Shown: positions 63,101-64,000 of the stretch, piece after piece
Layout: every line of letters starts with the position of its first letter
How positions within the stretch are numbered: the first letter of the stretch is position 1
Assembly: GCF_008831285.2 (NCBI RefSeq)
Contig: NC_045141.1
Coordinates: 18,596,848-18,660,847 of the forward strand
Reading direction: 5' to 3'
Length of the DNA: 64,000 nt
From: Nymphaea colorata
Taxonomy: Eukaryota > Streptophyta > Magnoliopsida > Nymphaeales > Nymphaeaceae
Notes under the pieces: generated by a model
The model's database searches: none
Told to the model about the DNA's origin: nothing
What the model saw: only the letters and a program-made list of their open reading frames with translations
Translations under genes and position numbers: made by a program

Positions 63101-63889
63101 AAGAGACGAGCAAAATAGACAAACTCTGCTTCTAAAAGCTACCTTAGTAAATTTGAGCTTAGGCTCTATCCTGACAGGTTGACATTTCTCCCAAAATAAA
63201 ATTGGATTTTGAGTATGGGGCTTGACGACTGGTTAGAGGAGGCAATTGCATGTAACTGATCTTGTTCAGCTTAATTACCAGTCACCTGAAGTGACACCAC
63301 AAATAGTTGCTTTTGTTAAACATTTCTGTGAATATTGAACAGTCATTTGAAGTCAAGTTTGTGTGAAATGCATCACATCATGTTTCCTGGTAAATGCTGC
63401 ACATTATATTCTTGTAAACTATACTTTCTAAAAAATTTTAACTTAAATATTCTCACAAATTATTAAACAAGTCACTTGGCAGCTCGAAGGACTTCTGACC
63501 AGTTCATTTATCCAAACATGCATAATTTTTTTGATGTTTATGATGTCATAAGCTTTAATCTTTTCTCTTTCACTTCTGAAATTCTAACACTAACTCCTCT
63601 TATTAAATTATGATTTTTTTTATTGCACAATTAAAGGTTTGTTCCTATTGGGTGGGATTGTATATGTGTGAGGCACACATGCACAAATATGCATAACTAA
63701 TTTCTTTTATTTTCTATATTTTATCAGGTTTTCCACCAGTGAATCTTATAGTTTTGTACCCCTAAACTATCTGTTTCATTTTTAGGCTTGGGGGAATGTA
63801 ATGAGATTTGCTATAAAGATCCAGTTTTGAAGGACCATCAGTGGAGTGCTTACATTGATCGATCTCCAGGGGCAGAAAATTACTCAACG
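60015..63889 (+). CDS. Small conserved cysteine-rich plant protein, 5' part (runs off the window)
   Basis: Three exons fit splice sites and frame: 60015-60093, 62088-62141, 63786-63889, encoding 79 residues, with a further exon expected beyond 64000. The protein starts MMFPQQWSSPCGNQCTHKYA, continues through QIPWRVFCKKGCDADGDTWEDC and CNEICYKDPVLKDHQWSAYI to DRSPGAENYST, and has at least seven cysteines, mostly in CxxxC-like pairs, so disulfide bonds or metal binding are plausible. I recognise it as a conserved uncharacterised plant family but know no name or function. No signal peptide or membrane segment is seen. A second acceptor at 62077/62078 would also splice, but 62088 restores a Trp shared by the family. 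The 5' splice site of intron 1 abuts a long CT tract. The donor after 63889 (ACG|GTTCTT) is weak and chosen because the frame then stops. Confidence 0.8.
60098..60141. repeat. (CT)n microsatellite at the 5' splice site of the Cys-rich gene
   Basis: About 44 bp of CT repeat starting at intron position +5, directly after the donor T|GTAATCT. Confidence 0.95.
60142..62087 (+). other. Intron 1 of the Cys-rich gene
   Basis: Apart from the CT tract at its start, no feature is recognised in this 2-kb intron. Short open frames, including 61415-61615 on the reverse strand, match nothing I know. Confidence 0.6.
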
Positions 63890-64000
63890 GTTCTTTCTTT
63901 TCCCTCCCTTATAAAGCTAACTTCAGATTTAAATTTATTTTCTTGAATTTTTTGGGACCAATATGTCATCAAAATATTGTTCCTGTTTATCTTCAACTTG

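Noticed and set aside
1..64000. CRISPR arrays, operons, bacterial ribosome-binding sites, riboswitches, rRNA genes
   Set aside because: None seen; the DNA is plant nuclear with spliced genes.

Overview
The window is nuclear DNA of a land plant, almost certainly a flowering plant. Its genes have GT-AG introns and encode plant-specific families (a chlorophyll-biosynthesis POR with a plastid transit peptide, a CPL1-type phosphatase with two dsRNA-binding domains, a plant WAPL). The intergenic DNA is AT-rich and holds plant-type transposons: a tRNA-derived SINE, hAT-like small elements and a Ty1/copia element with a methionine-initiator-tRNA primer site. The species is not identifiable from sequence alone.

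Layout. 1-1875: intergenic, with an intact SINE and the WAPL upstream region. 1876-23019 (+): WAPL cohesin-release factor, rebuilt here as 13 exons (about 879 aa). Intron 1 contains a 465-bp tandem duplication, one copy of which carries a small DNA transposon. Intron 9 contains a complete, apparently very young copia element (15703-20401) with LTRs that I cannot tell apart, a perfect 5-bp target duplication and no recognisable gag. 25282-28356 (+): intronless PRP6/STA1 spliceosome protein. 28.4-33.7 kb: gene-poor, with one decayed copia fragment. 33726-35470 (-): five-exon protochlorophyllide oxidoreductase with a TATA box and an upstream G-box. 35.5-39.3 kb: gene-poor. 39321-50256 (-): CPL1-like RNA polymerase II CTD phosphatase, 17 exons (about 951 aa). 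Its intron 9 carries an 856-bp terminal-inverted-repeat element that holds a gene-like start, plus a second copy of the small transposon family seen in WAPL intron 1. 50.3-55.4 kb: gene-poor. 55371-56888 (+): intronless GT32/alpha-1,4-galactosyltransferase-like glycosyltransferase. 60015 to beyond the end (+): first three exons of a small conserved cysteine-rich plant protein that runs off the window.

The genes are independent single-copy-type eukaryotic genes, not an operon. Three act in chromosome or RNA metabolism (WAPL, PRP6/STA1, CPL1), one in chlorophyll synthesis, one probably in the Golgi, and one is of unknown function. Exon models were made by reading splice sites and checking that every junction keeps frame and matches what I know of each family; no alignment or transcript was available. 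The most notable material is the gag-less young copia element, the gene-carrying TIR element, the duplicated splice junction in CPL1, and an unusual number of short tandem duplications across the window.
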